64,000 nt of DNA from Varroa destructor (lineage: Eukaryota > Arthropoda > Arachnida > Mesostigmata > Varroidae): positions 23,698,782-23,762,781 of the forward strand of contig NW_019211454.1 of the NCBI RefSeq assembly GCF_002443255.2, read 5' to 3'. Position numbers and translations under genes: made by a program. This document shows, in pieces, positions 59,900 to 64,000 of the stretch (the first letter of the stretch is position 1; each line of letters opens with the position of its first letter). The notes below the pieces were generated by a model that ran no database searches, had not been told where the DNA came from, and saw nothing but the letters and a program-made list of their open reading frames with translations.

Positions 59900-61030
59900 A
59901 CCAATTGCAACGCGTTCTATACTGATGACCCTTCATCATACTCGCATTAACAACGAGACAAAATCTTCCTAAAATTTCCATGGCCTCCTCCACACGCCCA
60001 AGGCCAGTCCGTTACTAATCGGCAACCTCAGCAGATTGGAGGTGTAAAAGGATAAAGGCGTAGTCCACATACGCGATGGCCTTACGCATGCCACCTGCCA
60101 CGATTTTAGACAGGATGAGATTCACAAAGACGATGAACATTGAAGGCTCAGAATCAACGTTTCAAGTGTTCCAGTATTTACTTCCTCTCGGATGAACTCA
60201 CTACTGCCAACCTTTACTGCCTATCGTCTTCCAAAGAGGCATTTCTCTCATCAACCGATGGCGATAGGTGTGCACCCTAGACATTCTAATATTTTCGGTT
60301 GAAATTAGTTTTTTATTAGAGAGACACCAAAACAGACCTGCCTATTTTTAATGGCCTCTGTGATCTTCTGCTTAAAATGTCTCAGTGCCAGCTCAGTCGA
60401 CCTGAGTAGGTGAGAAAAATCAAACGCTTTTGAACTATTTGTCAAGTCTGCTAATGACTGGCTTTTTGCAAGCATTGAACAAGCAGTTCATCAAAGATAG
60501 CTGGACAGTAATTAGCAGCCCAGATACGTTATCTTTCATTTTTGAATTTTCGCGTCTTTTACTTTATTAGGAAAGGAGCCCGTGGCAACGGATAAGTCGG
60601 CTATACAGGGCGAGCACGTGCTGACGCAGGACTTTTCAAAAACTTCTTCAGACCATCACTAGCTCTGCGTATTCATACAGCTTCTCGAACCACCTGAACC
60701 TCGAATGCCATGACATAGTTCGGCGTAAACAATGCTCAGGTCGATGGCCGAACATCGCCATGAATTTCAAGGGAACAATAGTACAGCCAACAATGTAATA
60801 AGCTGTCTTGGACTGTAGTGTACGCACTCTTTGGTGCCATCTGCATAATCTGTTGACATTGTGCCTAAGACGCCCTAGCCCTAGAATTATCACGGCTAGG
60901 GCGTCTTAGGACCGATTTAAAAAAAAAATCGAGCATACTCGCAATAAAGCTGATCACAGAATTCTTCAAAAGTTGAGTTAACATTACTAACGGAACGGGC
61001 ATCGGTAAAATCGAGATTACTACACTGACA
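59900..61030 (-). mobile_element. Decayed LINE (non-LTR retrotransposon) reverse transcriptase, CR1/L2/Jockey-like
   Basis: Read on the minus strand from 61030 down, the order is: VNSTFEEFCDQLYCEYARF (about 61000-60935), a pre-RT region; NVNRLCRWHQRVRTLQSK (about 60860-60800), a basic stretch; IADLSVATGSFPNKVKDAKI (60610-60545), the segment before the NYRP motif; SSKAFDF (60440-60418), the first catalytic Asp region; FIVFVNLIL (60146-60120), the helix before motif C; and AIAYVDYAFILL (60080-60045), where the F/YxDD box reads YVDY. VEEAMEILGRFCLVVNASM (about 59995-59940) follows, as expected. The spacing of the catalytic motifs (about 120 codons) is normal. Stops and frame changes between them, and loss of the second Asp, make it dead. 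The family label is tentative. Confidence 0.65.
60864..60910. repeat. Perfect 17-bp inverted repeat, 13-nt loop
   Basis: cctaagacgccctagcc (60864-60880) and ggctagggcgtcttagg (60894-60910) are exact reverse complements, separated by ctagaattatcac. The arms are GC-rich and contain no mismatch, although everything around them in the LINE relic is badly decayed. This suggests a recent origin, for example template switching during replication, or a selected structure. Confidence 0.95.
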
Positions 61031-62290
61031 TCACGGAGTGACAATACGTTTCTTCAACAGGGTTTGCTTGACAATGCTGCTATTTACCTAAATCGTCTTT
61101 TTCACCCTCCGCGCAATAGACTGTTCGTGTTCTTTACAGTCTTTTCGCGAATAACATTCATCTGCGACTTTTCTTTGTTGTGCTTTTGCGGACCATGTGA
61201 TTTCGTCCTTGACTAGAACAGAGGCCTGCTGCTTAACCTGATTTCAATGGCATGCTTTCGATAAAGTTGCTGCCTGATAGAAATATACCAGAAAAAAAAC
61301 GCCAATTAGGGTGCCAGCGTTGCCGTTTTCTCTTTCTTCTGCGCCTAACCTTCGCCTGCCTTAGCAGGGGCCTCGATTACTAGCGCTGCCTTAACACAAG
61401 TGGCTGCTTAAGACGTTACCTCCCCCACATGGACCCATAGCGTATTAACCGCGTACAATGCAGATGAGCTGGCTTCAAGCAGGAACCTCGTTGAAGATTC
61501 ACCAATAAATCGTGCAATCGACTGAATCCTCGACTCCCGCTGAAAACTGTGCATGCCCATACTTTTGCCTTTGTCGTGCCAACATATGTGCGCCGAAATT
61601 TTCAACTTCTACAGCTGCGGTTACGGGTCGCAACGAGTAACCACAGAGGCAACAACTGCCAATGTTAGCTAGTGAGCCTTATAACAATCCACAAATTCAC
61701 TGTAACGCGGCCGTCACGTTGAGCGAATAGATAATTATGCCTGTCAAAGTAACAGGTAAAACCAACTGCTTGAGTTCAAATGGAAAGGCACGCGGAAAGC
61801 AGAGTATTAATTAGAGTTTGCTATATGATACATCTTGACAGCCCTGCTTCTCAAAAGCAGAGCGGCGTCCGGGTATTGGTCGTCAGAAAGTCTAGGGTCT
61901 GCTTTGAAGTCATTTGTTACATGTCTGATGTTTTTAGTTTTAGTTTGATTTGTTACATATACTAGGGAACGTCTAGAATTTGCGTCACTCGATAAAACGG
62001 ATGTACTCTCTCGCAGAAGGTGAACCTAGCTCTCTTTTATCTGTAAAATAAATATTTCGCTTTCGTAGAAAAAGCAGAAGCTAAGATTGTTTCAGCGAGA
62101 CGCCGCACCGTAAACGGACCCTGTAGATGCCAGAAATGAAACGTCTCCCAATGTCATGTCCAACAAGTGATTCAAACCGAATATTAAAACAAAATCAAAT
62201 CGGAGAAAAGGAATCGGTGATAAGCTCTGGATTGAAATAGTTTCATTTACTCCGTCGAAGATTAGACATTTCTGAGACTTCACATAGCTG
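61030..62290. other. Mixed DNA, possible further LINE 5' sequence, nothing assigned
   Basis: Upstream of the LINE relic in its own (minus) sense one would expect the endonuclease domain. Minus frames at 61605-61408 (65 codons) and 62283-62092 (63 codons) lie there, but I could not recognise endonuclease motifs. A 61-codon plus frame (61780-61965) matches nothing. Confidence 0.4.
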
Positions 62291-62295
62291 GGTAA

Positions 62296-62688
62296 TATCG
62301 CGTAGGGGGGAATTATTTGCTTCGCCGCTACCGACTTGAGCTATACACATGCGGCGTAAACTGGATCGATAGTCAGGTCCAACGAAAAGCAGAAAAAAAC
62401 ACGAAACGCCTGCTATTGATAGTACAGGACGGACTACTTACCGATACGTGGCAAGTAAACATTTATTTTCTAAGGGCATCGTCCGATAGACGGATTGCGT
62501 CAGGATCGGGAAGCTATTCGAAGCAGTATATTACATACGAACTCTTACACATGCGCTTTTACACTCGTAAAGGGGTATCGCCCCTTGCCCCCAGGCTTTC
62601 CTCAGAGTTTTCAAACAATGTGGCAGTAGCAGTCGATCGTATCGTGCTATACCGGGTCCCCTACACGGTTTTAATAAAGGCGCACTAA
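62296..62688 (+). other. 131-codon open plus frame, unrecognised
   Basis: The frame is open from the codon after a TAA at 62293 to a stop after 62688. The product is basic and moderately hydrophilic, with no signal peptide, membrane segment or known motif, and no ATG near its start. It is the longest plus frame in the last 45 kb, but its length is still within chance range for this composition. Confidence 0.15.
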
Positions 62689-62689
62689 G

Positions 62690-64000
62690 GGTAGCTGATA
62701 GCTCATTGACCCCAGAGGCAGGCGAAAGCTATATACAAGATGTTACGTCAATTTAGTCGAACGATCGTTCTTTTTTTCCAGAACAGGAATGCGCTGTAGC
62801 AAACCTAATGGTATAGCACAGAGCTTACGGATATGGGAAGTAATATAAATACAGTAAGACAGAAATATACTGTCCTATCAACGTAATCATAGCACATACA
62901 GACTGTTATAGTAGAAAAATCAGGTTCAAGCACACAGTTAGTTACGTTTGTCTTCGGACGTATTTGCAATAAGTAAAAGCTCTGCCGGATTTTTGTAAAC
63001 TGCCACTTATGATTTACGAAGTAGCACATAGCCTCTCCGCCAGAGTTACGGGCGCAGGTTGAAACCCCCTGGAATGACATGCGCCTTTAAAATGTGAAAC
63101 ATTCTTGACTTCACTGTATAGAAGCTGTATATGATTGCAACTAATGTTACACTCTACCGCTAGGTGCTAATTTACCATATCGCTCCTATTTTTGATCTAT
63201 TATTTAACGGCCAGCAACATCATCAAAGTACCGAGACTAAATACATCGAACAACGTTTTCGTTGTGATTTCTATCAGCTAGATCTTTCCGGATCAAGTCT
63301 GACGAAATCAGTTTCCGAATACAGTGTCGGAAATTCTGTGCACCTTGCGACTACGATAATTAATTTAAACACTCTCCTCTTTCGGTTAGAGCCGTACACT
63401 TCTAATGTTACTACCTCTACCGTAGGCTCAGTCCTAGTAGGAAGCACTGTGAAAATCAGTAAATCATACGCCGGTCCAGTCATGCTATATCGAACTTGAA
63501 TAGCGTTAATTCTATATACTTAAAGCACGTGACGATTAAATAAATATCTATATGATTGATTGTATTGACTATTTGGCTTCATTACTGCACATTTTATTAT
63601 CACTGAGTCACCTATCGCATATAAGCGCTAAAATGAATTCGGTTGGGCGGATGGAACTACGGAAGGGTAAAAGCAAACCCTATTGAGGAAAGTTGGGTGA
63701 CAGGTCCATATTACTAGATCATTAGCGGCACATTTATCGCCGGATTAAGCATCACGTCATCGAAGTCTTTTTCACAAATAATTATATGTTTGTATAGGGT
63801 TGTCTAGAGGACATTTTTGTAGAAGAAGCAATTATCTTCTAAAGCCGTTTGGTCTTTCATTGGCCCACATTCGGTCTTAACCGACACGTGCTATCGGCAG
63901 TAGACATGCCTTCGTTATATTCCAACCTAAGAGTACACAATAATTGAGGAAAGCAGCGTTCCGAAGAAATATGCAGACATATAGAGACGGGTTACAGAGG
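62690..64000. other. AT-rich DNA, unrecognised open frames
   Basis: A minus frame (62805-63080, 91 codons) and a plus frame (63164-63499, 111 codons) are open. The latter is Ser/Thr-rich towards its C end (SNVTTSTVGSVLVGSTVK) with no domain. The stretch 63500-64000 has no frame of note. Confidence 0.4.

Overview
This is most likely a eukaryotic, probably metazoan (arthropod-like) intergenic or intronic window. That is inferred from its style: AT-leaning DNA of low coding density, many (TA)n and triplet microsatellites, and decayed retrotransposons of three orders. There is no operon-like packing and no ribosome-binding-site-led gene series. The species cannot be named from the sequence. I found no complete host protein-coding gene, no tRNA or rRNA, and no CRISPR array. 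The longest uninterrupted frames (about 145 codons) are roughly what chance gives for 64 kb of this composition, so most open frames are not annotated as genes.

Positions 1-21.3 kb alternate between AT-rich stretches and GC-richer, CAG/CTG/GTT-rich islands (about 1-900, 2.2-2.9, 4.6-5.1, 8.4-9.85, 12.8-14.2, 16.3-17.9 and 20.3-21.25 kb). The islands carry GA, GGC, CTCG and CAGA microsatellites and several clean stem-loops. They are the best places to look for first exons or regulatory DNA of a neighbouring or spanning gene, but no exon can be proved here. Positions 21.3-46.9 kb are mostly AT-rich with no recognisable gene. They hold a T28 tract, (TA)n tracts, micro-duplications, one 175-codon minus-strand frame broken by a single stop, and a lysine-rich cluster of minus-strand frames near 44-45 kb.

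Positions 46.9-61.0 kb hold the identifiable content. A Ty3/gypsy LTR-retrotransposon pol relic lies on the plus strand at about 46.9-50.0 kb, with protease, reverse transcriptase, RNase H and integrase in the expected order. A Ty1/copia remnant lies on the plus strand at about 52.7-54.3 kb, with the gag zinc-knuckle end and the RNase H end brought close together by loss of the middle. A LINE-type non-LTR reverse transcriptase lies on the minus strand at about 61.0-59.9 kb and contains a perfect 17-bp inverted repeat. All three are riddled with stops and frameshifts and are not functional. The final 3 kb contain only unrecognised open frames.

No convincing novel biological system was found. 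The observations most worth checking are the inverted repeat inside the LINE, the bulged stem-loop at 2401-2454, the order of the integrase fragments, and whether the GC-rich islands are transcribed.
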